Below, one piece after another: positions 49,522 to 60,500 of a stretch of 64,000 bases of DNA. Numbering within the stretch: position 1 is the stretch's first letter; the number at the start of each line of letters is the position of its first letter. The translations under genes and the position numbers were made by a program. The notes under the pieces were generated by a model, which had not been told where the DNA came from, ran no database searches, and was given only the letters and a program-made list of their open reading frames with translations. The DNA is from Moringa oleifera. Its lineage: Eukaryota > Streptophyta > Magnoliopsida > Brassicales > Moringaceae. The stretch covers positions 2,276,001-2,340,000 of the forward strand of contig JAJFZO010000028.1 of NCBI GenBank assembly GCA_021397835.1, read 5' to 3'.

Positions 49522-51198
49522 GTTGTACTTCAGCAGCCACCTCAGTATGCCTGTGGTTGTTTATTCCTTCTCTTTGAAGTTCTTAAAGCAAGGCCACCTT
49601 TGTGGTAAGGCTGTTCCTTTTCATATCAACTATATATTCAAGCTGTGTACTATATGATGTCCATTACACTCTTCTTATGCTGGAACCTGGTGCTCCAGAA
49701 CGAGTCTATTGATGAGGATTTTGAACATTTTGAAGATGTCATAGAGGAAAATGATGGTGAACCTAGCGCAAGTGCAGAAAAAGAAGTAGACGATGCCAAA
49801 GTTGCTCATGGTGGTGAAGTTGCTGACTCAGACACTGATTCTTCAGAAGATAAAGAAAACTTGCCTGCCTCTGATTTTGATGATGAAGATGGTACTTCAG
49901 ATGATGGAGAGGAACTTCTTATGAAAGATAACTCAGAAGATCTTCAGCAACTTAAACAAGTATATGATCATAATGGGCACAATCCACAAGTGTCCTCTGC
50001 AAAGACTTTCCTGCCAAGTGGATACGACCCATGGCACAGGGAACCTTCTTACTGGTAATCATCCTCTCAGTAATGTTAGCTTTAGGCATCTCAAGTAGCT
50101 GGCTATAAGATTAATGAAAAGTATCATGATGATAAAACTGCACTACCTATTTTTTCTTAACATTTTCCTTAATTTAATGTGATAGTTATTTGTTGTCTTG
50201 TCCTTCTGTGTTTGAATGAATTAACAGCAATGCAGACCGTGCAAGCTGGTGGGAGCTGATGGTACTTGCTTCACATGTGCACCCATCAGTTGCCACTATG
50301 GCTTGAACTCTTCTTTCAGGGACCAATATCATTTACAATGGTAACCCATTAAATGATCTGTCACTCACTGCTTTCCTAGACAAGTTCATGGAAAAGAAAC
50401 CAAAGGCAAGCACATGGCATGGTGGCTCCCAAATCGAGCCTGCTAAAAAGGTTAGTTTTCCATTTTTGTTGCCCTTATTTCTCTCACACCTTCATTGTTA
50501 GCTGTTCTGGATTAACAAATTCCTCAAATGTCTTGCTAAATTGCTTTTCTATGTCCTTAGCTTGACATATCCAACCAATTGATTGGGCAAGAGATTCTCT
50601 CCTTGGCTGAAGCAGACGTGCCTCTAAAGGATCTTGTCTTCCATAAGTTCTATGTGAATAAAATGAATTCATCGAAGAAATCAAAAATGAAGAAAAAGAA
50701 GAAGTTAACAGAGGATGAGGCTGCTGAAGAGCTGTTTGGAGTGGATGGTGTTGATGATGTAGATGGTGGTGATGAGAGTGATAATGAAGAGATCGAGAAG
50801 ATATTGGATTCTACTGATCCTTCCCTGGAGGCAGAACGTGACTATGATTACGACGATCTGGACCAAGTTGCCAATGAAGAAGATGATGATTTGGTTGGTA
50901 ATGTCAGTGATGGAGAGATTGACATCGCCTCAGATTATGCTGAAGGAGAAGATTTTGATGCTGCCATCAATGATGACAACACTGACGACGATGACATGGA
51001 TCCTGTGGATGTGAATGATGTTAGTGATGATGAGGATGAGTCCAATAAGAGAAAAAGAAAACGGAAGAAGACATGAGCATCCCCCTTTGCAAGTCTTGAA
51101 GATTATGAGCAATTGATAAATGAAGACAGTTCAAGGAAAGAGTCAACAGGAAAGGGAAAGCCTGGGACTCTAAAGAAGAAGAAGAATCGATCATCCGA
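49522..51198 (+). pseudogene. Captured C-terminal half of SWA2 / CEBPZ (Noc1-Mak21 family)
   Basis: Four exons with introns match plant SLOW WALKER2, a nucleolar CBF/Mak21-family protein needed for 60S ribosome-subunit maturation and for gametophyte cell cycles in Arabidopsis. 49,522-49,604: LQQPPQYACGCLFLLFEVLK. 49,683-50,054: VLQNESIDEDFEHFEDV, an acidic stretch and FLPSGYDPWHREPSY. 50,228-50,450: NADRASWWELMVLASHVHPS, then NPLNDLSLTAFLDKFMEKKP. 50,561-51,198: LIGQEILSLAEADVPLKDLV, KMNSSKKSKMKKKKK, a long Asp/Glu-rich tail, KRKRKRKK, stop, ASPFASLEDYEQL. Premature stops lie at 50,304-50,306 (TGA for Arg) and 51,074-51,076, and the acceptor of the second exon reads TG instead of AG. Retained introns show DNA-level capture, not retroposition. 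The N-terminal CBF domain core was not captured. Confidence 0.87.
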
Positions 51199-51942
51199 GT
51201 GAGTATTAATGAGCTGGCTGTGTCCCTGAAACAGGGGAGATTTCTTATACCGCATTCCAGATTTAGTCAACTTCCAATTTTGTTTCATTCATCAATCAAA
51301 AGCTTGTAGATACATTTTGTTATGTTATATTACTAAATATCAACTATAGCATTCTTGTTTTAATGTCTGATGTTTGCAATGTGTTTCCTATTTGATGTCT
51401 ATGTATCAGATGCTCTCCCAAGCAGTCTGTCATTTTTCTAGTAACCAAATGATGTTGGGCTCACCTGTTAGAATTAATACCCATCTGTCAAGTTTCCCAC
51501 TTCCAAAGAAGTTCCTAGCACTTGTAGCACTTGCAGCCATATCTTTACAGTCTCAACAAGCTAGTTAAGTGGATACACATCAACCTGCAAATGAATCATT
51601 AGATGACATGCTTTTCTGGCTCTGGATTCTACCTGTCCACAGTTACTTAAATGGAAGATGATCTAAAAGGATTATGAAGCAGAAGGGAGTGAACTCATAA
51701 CATTCTAGGAATCTACATTACACCTGGGAACACAAGTTGAGATTCTGAGAATTTACACTACACTACACAACAGAATGACCAATGGGAGTACATTAATTTC
51801 TTCAATAATCCAAACATGAGTTATTAAAAGCTTAGTAGGCAAGAACTCTCCCTAATCTAATTGAACTACACAATTCAAGTCAAGTTCAAGTAACATATCT
51901 GAGCCAACTTGCTCTCTGCAAAATTTTTCCCATGGTTTTCCT
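51199..51942. other. Unassigned interval inside CACTA element 2
   Basis: It probably holds SWA2 intron sequence (from the GTGAGT donor at 51,199) and 3' flanking sequence of the small heat-shock gene. The frame at 51,374-51,568 has no recognised domain. Confidence 0.4.
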
Positions 51943-52168
51943 TCAAGAAACAGTAATTTCAACAGTCTTAGGCTTTGGTGGTGGAGGAAGCTTCTCCACA
52001 ACCACAGTTAAGACCCCATTCTCACATTTGGCCGTCACTGCAGAAGCATTAGCATTTTCAGGCAATCTGAACTTCCTCATCATCTTCTGGACTGCCCTCA
52101 TCTCCAGCCTGATGTACTTGCAACCTTCCTCCTCACCTTCCTCGCGCTTCCTCGATTGTAACTTGTAG
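51943..52168 (-). pseudogene. Captured C-terminal half of a cytosolic class II small heat-shock protein
   Basis: On the minus strand the frame reads [20 protein letters not shown], then [40 protein letters not shown] and TVEITVS-stop (stop at 51,943-51,945). This is the second half of the alpha-crystallin domain plus the C-terminal extension; the GVLTV motif and the PPP-PK tail are typical of cytosolic class II sHSPs, which hold unfolding proteins under heat stress. The N-terminal arm and first strands are missing, and the upstream part of the open frame (to 52,215) is unrelated sequence. No stop or frameshift is visible in the captured part. It points against the element's own genes, so transcription of the element would produce its antisense. 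Confidence 0.85.
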
Positions 52169-52380
52169 TACATTGAATAAATGGTAGAAACAGAGGTTAG
52201 CAACACCAGCTGCATCTAACAAGACAATATTAGGCCACATGCTCTCAAAAACATGTTTACTCTCACTGGTCCTAAACATGTATCTCCATGAGAACAGAAC
52301 AAGCAGCTTACACAGATCCAATTACCACTAACTTAAAACCACAACTAGGAAACCTTTTAACACTTCCTTATGTCCTTCAG

Positions 52381-53418
52381 CACTACTGATACAACAGCGT
52401 CTAGATCAGTGAAGTTTACTAAATTATCTACTCTAGTTAAATTGTACAATTTGAAGGCAAAATATGGTTGGTCCGATCAAAGCTTCAATGATCTTTTAAA
52501 TTTGATTGCCGAAATTTTGCCTGATAATAATAAAATGTCTACATCCATGTATGATGCCAAGAAAACATTGAATGCATTAGGGATGGAGTATCAAAAGATT
52601 CATGACAATGTTGACGTATTTGCTGATCCGTCAACATTATCATATGGAATGTCTATAAGTATAGACACTCAAGCTCGTCACTTAGCCAATAGAATGATGG
52701 ATCCATGTGACAAAGGAGTAGTGATATTTCCTTATAACTTGAGGTAAGTTATAATACTAATTAAAATTATTAATAGATTTGTTTAACATATTTTTTACAT
52801 TTATTTTTCATAATGTAGGTAGCACTGGTTGTTGGTGGTTGTCGAGCCTTGTAATTTTGTGTACAGTGTTTTTGATCCTTTGAACCATGGTTCTCGTCAA
52901 GAACTAGATCAACTTATGTCCACGTAAGTGAAAATATTTTCATTTATATTAGTATATATTTTTTCTTACTCTTAATAATATTAATTATTTTCTATTAGCA
53001 GTTCTTTTAAATTGTTTCAAGTTTTCAAAGAATCAAGCAATAGGTGCATTCCTAGGAGTATTCCTGCTAAGGTATATATATTTAAACCTATATATGATGT
53101 TAGTTTTATTTATTTTGGAAAATATAATAATGATAAATTTTTAATGCAGTGTCCACATCAGCCTTCAAATACTGAGTGTGGATATTATATTATGAAATGT
53201 TTAAGGGACATCATTGATAGACGTGATAGAAATATCTCATATGCAAAAATGGTAAGTTTTTAATCATTTGCTTTTGTAAATACTTAAGTAATTAATTGAT
53301 GTGTGTATTAAAAATTTTAATTGGACTAACCTTTTTTTTTTTTTTTGAAATATAGTTAATGGACATAGATACTTACACCCAATCGGATATTGATGAAGTT
53401 AGAAAGGAGGTTGGATAA
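52381..53418 (+). pseudogene. CACTA tnp2-N / Ulp1 protease fusion remnant
   Basis: The first exon (52,381-52,743) starts with a tnp2 N-terminal block (LVKLYNLKAKYGWSDQSFND, then LPDNNKMSTSMYDAKKTLNA and LGMEYQKIHD) and passes in frame into the Ulp1 region (FADPSTLSYGMSISIDTQAR, VVIFPYNLR). In intact elements these are separated by the tnp2 core and DUF4216/DUF4218, so an internal deletion has fused them. Further exons: 52,819-52,923 (HWLLVVVEPCNFVYSVFDPL, His and Asp of the triad, but preceded by TAG for Gln), 52,999-53,071 (FKLFQVFKESSNRCIPRSI), 53,150-53,251 (QPSNTECGYYIMKCLRDIID, catalytic Cys) and 53,356-53,418 (MDIDTYTQSDIDEVRKEVG, stop). GT/AG signals are preserved. Confidence 0.82.
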
Positions 53419-53820
53419 TTTCTTTGGAGTTCCATATTAGAAAGTTGAATCTTGAAGATTTTTGTACACATGACCATTATTGAATTTATATAGTTGAATT
53501 TTTAGGATTGTGTAATATTTTAACTTATGTATTGTACATATAGAGTTTACTTATAACATCAAATATTAGTGATCTTTTGTTTTGTTTGTCTCTTATTACT
53601 TTTTTGGATTAGATTATTTTGAATGTTTTCAGATATGAAAGAAGTAATGACGATCTCTGTTAGAATGGTATTGAAGTGTATAACATAAAAATTTTGGTTG
53701 CATATATATTGTGAAGAATTGTATTGATGTATATGGATGATGTGAAAATAGGTTTTGGATAATTTGAATTTTATTTATTTTGAAATAAATACAAAAAATA
53801 CCTTTAATGGGTATCCCCTT

Positions 53821-54100
53821 TTAACGACAGTTCCAACAGAATTGTCGTTAAAGGGTACCCTTTTTAATGAGAGTTTCGTTGGAACTGTCGTTGAAGAGTA
53901 TCCCCCTTTAACGACAGTTCTGTTTGGAATTGTCGTTGAAGGGTACCCCCCCTTTAATGACAGTTCTGTTTGAACTGTCATCAAAGGCACCCCCTTTAAT
54001 GACAGTTCAAGAAATGTCATTAAAAACTCTCCCTTTTAATGACATGAACAAAGATGACACTTTTACAAGTGTCATTAAAAACCATTTTTAACTGTCATTA
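53821..54100. repeat. Right subterminal repeat array of CACTA element 2
   Basis: Alternating TTTAACGACAGTTC and GAACTGTCGTTAAAGG motifs with CACCCCC spacers, ending TTTAACTGTCATTAAAGC before the terminus. The right array of element 1 (7,105-7,455) has the same plan, including the CCCC spacers. Open frames at 53,755-53,973 and 53,775-54,020 arise from the repeats. Confidence 0.85.
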
Positions 54101-54121
54101 AAGCTTTTATTTGTAGTAGTG

Positions 54122-54787
54122 TAATCTTCTACAAGAAGTTCATACCATGTAGCCTAGCCCACAGGTACATGAATAATTCTTTGATACTAAAACTTAACTT
54201 ATCGTCCTATATACTTGTCAAGAAAATAGTATTGCTTAAGAAATTTTTGCCTTACTAAAACTCATAAATTTGTGAAATTAAAATCAGAGTATCAAGTGTT
54301 TGTTTTATGTCACACTACTATTAAGCACAAATTATTTCAACAAGTCACTCAAATCTAGACTAAAATGAAATGGCATGGTAATGGTTACTATAAATCTATT
54401 ATGTGCTAAAGATTTTAAGAATACTTTGTTACAAATTTTATAAGGACTAGAAATTATGTCTTTATAATCAATCCTCTCTTTTTAATATTGGTTTGATGGA
54501 ATCAAATGTAGAAGTTTCATATTTTATCAAAAACCTATTTATAACCAGGAAACAAATGGATGACTCACTCATAAAATCTTTTCTTCCTTGGTGGCTAGCA
54601 CATGTACATCAAAGCTGGTTATTGATTTCAAGTTTTCTAATTGTTATACAGGTTTTTATGTCAATTTTTGTTGACATGAATTCTTTAATTCTTGAATCCA
54701 CATGGATGATCCAATTGGTTTTTAAAATGGCCTTTGACAATGCTTTAAACAGGTCATTCAATTGGGATTATTTCCTTTTACTATACA
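54122..54787 (-). repeat. Segment copy B, upper part (copia-like)
   Basis: Continues the alignment with copy A (36,268-36,920), starting with the duplicated TAA. Both parts of copy B together equal the length of copy A to within a few bases. Similarity to copy A ends near 54,787, where CACTA element 5 sequence begins. Confidence 0.75.
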
Positions 54788-57449
54788 TTTATGTGAAACA
54801 TATGTAGATCGGTGTTTATTTTATTTTGTAAAAATTTTGATAGAATATCTTATATTCTATAGTTTCTCCTAATACAATACTTATATAGGTATAAGTGAGT
54901 TTTTTTTATCAAAACATTCACTAATATTCATTAGTATGCACCCCGAAGAACAATGAAAAAACAATTAAGTGAAATTTTTACAAAATAAAATGAATAATGA
55001 TGCACTTGCTGCACATAAATATAACATTCTCAAACTATCCAATTTGACAATTCAAGAATTATTAGCAAACTATTTTTGTCAATACACGTGTGAAATACAT
55101 GAATAGTAATAGATATTTATTTATAATTCTCAAACAGTATCTAAAGATCAATGCCCTAAAACTTAATTAATAATAATTATCATGAGTAATAATTAATTAT
55201 TTTATAATTATTAATATAAAAGCATTTATCAAATCAAGTAATAAGTATGTGAAAACATTTTATCATTCTACAAGATTTACTTTTAAATAATTATATAAAA
55301 GTAATGTGGAGTGTATATATATTAATGAATTTTAGAAAACCTATAAAAAAAAAGATTAAAATGCATACTTGACATTAAACTTTAGTCAACAAGAATTTAT
55401 TAATTAATTATTTTGCATTTAATTAATTAAAAAATATTTATTTAATTAATTATCTAACTAACATCTAATTATAAATTAAAAATAATTGGTTAATTAACTA
55501 ATCTAATTTGTCAAAATCTAATTAATTGTTTAACATCTATTAATTAAACTTAACATGCACTTAATTAATTATTTATGTAGTTAACATTCACTTAATATCT
55601 AATTGACATCTAACTCCCTTCTAATTAACTAAGAAACATCTAATTAATTATCTAACTAATACCTCACTACAAATTCAAATTAATTTGTTACTAACTAATT
55701 ACTTAATTAATATATAATTAACTAAAAAATATCTAACTATATTTTATCTAAACATCTAACATATAATTAATTATTTAAAATCTAATTAATTATTTAACAT
55801 TTACTTAATTAATTAAGATCTACTTAATTAATTCATTACTAATTATCATGTAAATAACATCTATTTGACATCTATTAATTATTTATCTAATTAGCATTTA
55901 ATAAAAATCTAATTCACATATAATTAATTAAAAAATCTCTCATTAATTAATTATCAGACTAATATTAAATTAGAATCAAATTAATTAGTTATAAACTAAT
56001 TAATTAACATACAATTTGTTGATTATAACTAAATACCTAATTAATATCTAATTACTTAATTAGCTTCTAGTTAATATACCCATACATAATGAAACCTAAG
56101 AAACTCATACATACGTTGAATATTAACATATCCATGTAACTATATACACATTGAAAGTTTACATACCTATATACTAATATATCCATATACCCATTGAAAA
56201 TTAATATATCCATATAAATCTTAACATACCCATATACACCATACACATAACATACCTCGATTAAACATTAAAGTACCCATAAATTAAGTTACCCACGCAA
56301 GGATTAACATACCTATATACAAATCAAAGATTACTGTACCAAATACACCATAGATTAACCTTTCCATAGACAATATATATGCACATCTCTTTAAATGTCA
56401 TCTCTCCTTACTCTACTAAAACATTTGAGACGTCAAAAAAATAGGAGAAAGATTCATATATTTATCATGCATGGACGAAGAGATCTTCAAAAATGGGAGA
56501 GGATGTACCCAAAATAGGTGGCCAATGAATGGATTGATCGGGGAGGACAAAGCAAAGACTATCTCACTTCGTTGGAAGTTGTTCGGAGAAGAGAACTTGC
56601 CAACAATGAAGAAGCACATCGTCTGGACGACAATGGTGATGAAGAAGCACACCGATGGGAGGACAATGCTGCAACGTGATGAAGAGAAAATAATTCCCGA
56701 TACCCAAATTTTGATACGCAAAAATGGGCATCGAGGTCTTTAAATAGGAAACCTTTCTTGTTGGTTTGTTAGAGAACCGACGAGAAAAAGAAACATTCCT
56801 AAATATAACTTCTCTTTTGCTAAATGAATCGAAAATATGAACCTTGACAACTGATCAACCAAACCATATATTGACAATTGAAAACTCATTAATACAAGGA
56901 TCACATGACCATATATACCTAAATATATCATAATAAAAAATAATATTTGGAAGTTAACATAATTAATCTTTATATAAATTTTAATTTTGTTGACATTAAT
57001 AATGTTCACATGTTCTTTATTAATTAGCAAAAAACAAAAAAAAAACAAAAAGGAATTACGAAGTGGGTGTTCATAAATCTATTACTAGAATTAAAGGTAG
57101 GTTGGTTTAAAATTTCAAACAAAAGGCCTTGAAAATGCATGGAATGCATGCCTTTTAATGTCGATTCGTCGGAGAACCGACATTAAAAACTTTAATTTGA
57201 TGTAGGTTCAATAAACTGACGTGAAATACATGTTTTTTAATGTCGGTTCTCTTATGAAATCAACGTTATAAACTTCAATTTCACGTCGGTTCATTAAACT
57301 GGCCTAAAATGCATGTCTATTAACATCGGTTTTATTATAAACCGATATGAAACTAATTATTTTAACATCGGTTTATTATCAAATCATCGTCTAATCTTTT
57401 CGGTTCATTTTTAATGACATTTTTTGCTAAAATTATCATTTGTTAAGTG
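54788..57449 (-). mobile_element. CACTA-like element 5 (minus strand, truncated)
   Basis: The upper end reads CACTTAACAAATGATAATTT on the minus strand, followed by an array of AATGTCGGTTC / GAACCGACATT motifs (57,120-57,420). The body resembles element 4: 54,810-54,970 matches the type of sequence at 44,735-44,860 (TTTGTAAAAATTTCGACAG, a GTATAAGT run and GAAGAACAATG), followed by a TAACATCTAA-type AT array. No transposase domain is readable. The open frames at 56,416-56,743 lie where the element's first exon would be but match nothing I know. The lower end is not defined. Confidence 0.55.
55380..56070. repeat. AT-rich array of AACATCTAATTAATTA units (CACTA element 5)
   Basis: About 700 bp of near-continuous TTAATTAATTA, ATCTAATTAATTAT and AACATCTAACT permutations, among the lowest-complexity sequence in the window. 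Its position and motif match those of the array in element 4. Confidence 0.7.
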
Positions 57450-57973
57450 TTATTGAAAATCAAATTTGTTGCAATGACTATATTTTTTATTTTTTTTCTA
57501 TTTTTTAACAAATAAGACTTATCGATGCAACTAATGGTCCAATGAGAAATTGATCGATTATACTTAATTAATTTTTAAATATTAATTTATTAAAAATTTA
57601 TGAAATTTTAAAAATATTAAATTAATTTAAGAAGAATTTAACAGATAATTATAACTAATTAAATGTAAAAAATTAGTTTTATAACATCGTCAATATGATA
57701 TAAAAATAATAAAATTATATTATTGGAAATTTAAGAATACAATGGTCTACTCTATTCAATTAAATATAAAAAAACATTAAAAGCAATAAATAATTTAAAA
57801 TTAAAGACAAAGTAGTAGTAATATAGTTTAATATTAGAATAGGTAATTATACTAAAAAATTAAAATTTTTAAATAGTTAGTGAAAACTATTAATTTAATA
57901 TGATAATGTTATTATCGTTATTTTCGCATTAAAACAAACAATTATAACAAAACCTATAGTCATGAAACCATTA

Positions 57974-58007
<34 letters not shown>

Positions 58008-60344
58008 TTGCTACATTTTTAAAGTTACTAGTACAGATAATTGTTATTGAACCATCAATTAAGACATATTTATTGCAGTGTATGCTTGTTAAATCAATTG
58101 GCAATTTAAAGCATTTGCACAAATTGATATACATTTCAATAGTAAATTAACAACCAACTACCTAAGAAAAGTCTAGTCTCAAATTACTTTCGCTTTTAGA
58201 TTTTAATTTTTGGCTTGTTACCTTTCTTTTGTTTATTAGGAATGAATGTTTCATCAATGCATATACTTGAGCTATTTAGAATTTGCAAGGCTCTCACCAA
58301 CTATTTTCTCTTCTATTGAGCCTCCACCTCCTATCCAAAGACTATGTTTAAAGCAAAAAAGAGATTTAATCTTTAAAGTCATTTTCTTGCTAATGATTTT
58401 AGTTTCTCAATCCTATAATCTATAACTACTATCTTTAATTCCCTTTTAGAAATTGTTTCTTCACTAACTCATTTGTTACCCAGATCTACGCTTCTGGTTA
58501 ACTTATTTTTTGTTTGAAAACTAGCTAGAGGTGGCTAAGAGGGTGTAACTACCCTAATCTTAGGAAATAGACAAGAGTAAAAAGTGGCATACAAAGAATC
58601 AATTCTAATTTTGGTGTTATATAATTTGTTTTGTTAATATATATGTATATCAAGTTCAGGCTGTCCATTATTGGAACTAATATCATGGTTGTTGATTGTT
58701 TTGGTAACTTAAGAACATTTTATTGGGTCAATAGGATAATCTATTAATAGATTTATAGACTTGAGGTGATAAAATTAGTTGGTTGTTTTGAGAGAATGAA
58801 AAATAGATGTTATGCATAAAAGATAAAGAAATGGTAGTGGACTCTTTTCGGTGGCTTTAGCACTTTTTATTTGGATTAATAGGTTGAACATATCGAATTG
58901 GTCTTTGATTTCACTAAAATGAACATAAAATAATGCATTACAATCTGAAATGAAAAAAAAAAAAAAGAAAGAAAACTATAAGGGACTTTCTCTCATAGAT
59001 AATGATGATAGTGATGAAGAAGATAATCATCTATTACAACTAATATCACTATTTTGTTATGGAGATTCTAAAAAGGTCATGACTTATTATTTTTTAAATA
59101 TATTTTATGACTTTCTTTTTTTAAAAAAAAAGTTACAATGTGCTGCTGATCTCATTTATGAGGTTTCCAACATTATGTGTTTTTCACGTGGTGTCCTGTT
59201 ATGAGCTTTGAAGCTGATGTCATGGATGTTCTGCAATCGAACTAGCATAACTTCTCCTTTGTTGGGCTAGAGTTGTAGCTTTTGATAATATTGGAGTAAG
59301 TTGTGATCAAGAGTAAAATTTAACGATCTTCATGTAATTTATATTTTTCTCAGTGATTTGGAAGAAAATAGGTAATTGTTTAAGCTGCATAGAATAAATA
59401 TCCTTCTTATATTTTCTCATAATTTTCATAACAAAAACTTTTAGTAATACATTATCAATAAGCACAATCTCTTTCTCTTTTACTCCTTTTTTTTTTTTTA
59501 CCCTTTTAAGTTGGGACCCACAAGGAAATTATGGATAGGTTTAAATTATCGCGCAGGCTTGAAAGCACTGTTGGCAATTAAAATATTCTTGTACATTTTC
59601 TCAATATTTAAAAGCACTTAATTGTACATTGCAATAGTGTTCAAAAGCACTTCATGGTTTAGAGGTAAAAATCCAAATGCACTTGATGTAGGATTTGTAG
59701 AAGGGACGAAAGAATGGACTGGGATGGAAGAATTTAGGAAGAAAAATAGAGAAACAAGTAGAGGGAGAAGAAAAGAAAGGGGAAATCATAGTGAAGCTTT
59801 GTTGGTTACTATTCATTTTCACCTTTATTGTAGCTGAACTAGCCAATCAATAGGCTAGATAGAACATCAATCGTAATCAAATAAGAACACTAATATAGCC
59901 ATATCCTAATTAGGAAAGAAACTAATCTAGCCACTTTGCGGGTGAGTTACTAAACCAAATTTTGAGGACCAATTCATCAATTCTATATCTTAACCTAACA
60001 CAAGTTTTAAATGTGGAATGATGATGTACATCAGCAGTTCCATAAAATATTTTTTGGGTGCAGTGTCTCCAGGAAATAGAAAGTTTGAAAAAGTAGTTAT
60101 TTAATTTGTACGTGTCAAATGCATACTTATACATTCTCATGGTGCCAGCTAACGATTTTGACGATTTTCTTTTTTGACATTGGAATACCTTTTGTAAATT
60201 TTTTTTTAACAAGAATAAAAGTATCTTATTATTTATGTAGCACTAAAGAAGTGCAATCCGTTACACTTTTAGTTAGTTCCTATATGTTAGAATTTCTATC
60301 AAGTCTAGTATCTCTTCCTCATCTATAAAACAGTTACATGTAAC
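57450..60344. other. No gene recognised; TA microsatellite
   Basis: AT-rich. A (TA)n run lies at about 57,976-58,006 and creates Ile/Tyr-rich open frames on both strands. Frames at 58,950-59,204 and 59,622-59,837 are Lys/Arg-rich by composition and have no known motif. Confidence 0.45.
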
Positions 60345-60500
60345 CCAAAATTTTAATACATTGAGCCAAACCCCTCTAATTACATCCCTTATGGATAGAT
60401 TGTTTCCTCCTCTTACGTAAGTAGCACTTTCACTATAAATTGGCCCTTTTCCGCAAATCATCCAATGTAAAGATCTTGCCATTCATTGCCTCCTAAATAA
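60345..60500 (-). pseudogene. Possible LINE zinc-binding (zf-RVT) fragment
   Basis: The minus strand reads EAMNGKIFTLDDLRKRANL, two stops, KCYLRKRRKQSIHKGC and RGLAQCIKI. This resembles the GKVLTLDQLKRRG..LANRC.LC motif that follows reverse transcriptase in plant LINEs, but the second half is degraded. No reverse transcriptase sequence was seen nearby. Confidence 0.35.

Larger units (their letters stand above)
47834..54121 (+). mobile_element. CACTA element 2: gene-capturing (Pack-type) CACTA, 6,288 bp
   Basis: The termini are CACTACTACAAAAATTATAA and (minus strand) CACTACTACAAATAAAAGC, flanked by TAA on both sides. Subterminal arrays of TTTAATGACAGTT/AACTGTCATTAAA and TTTAACGTCAGTT lie at 47,877-48,073 and 53,821-54,100. 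Its own genes are reduced to a tnp2 N-terminal piece and a Ulp1-like protease (52,381-53,418). Between 48,190 and 52,170 it carries fragments of at least three unrelated host genes: a one-pass membrane protein, SWA2/CEBPZ and, antisense, a class II small heat-shock protein. Without a tnp2 core it cannot move by itself. Element 1 is a smaller relative without these captured pieces. Insertion into segment copy B is shown by the uninterrupted copy A. Confidence 0.9.

Noticed and set aside
50763..51014. Met/Trp-rich frame overlapping the SWA2 tail
   Set aside because: Frame +1 reading of the GAT/GAA-rich acidic tail of SWA2.
52133..52215. Upstream part of the sHSP open frame, with apparent start codon
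   Set aside because: Sequence before about SRKREEG has no sHSP similarity; the frame is open by chance and the Met is not a genuine start.
53755..54020. Frames with repeated LSLKG-VPL / PLTTVP units on both strands
   Set aside because: Translation of the right subterminal repeat array of CACTA element 2, not a repeat protein.
57895..58150. Ile/Tyr-rich frames on both strands
   Set aside because: Generated by the TA microsatellite near 57,976-58,006.
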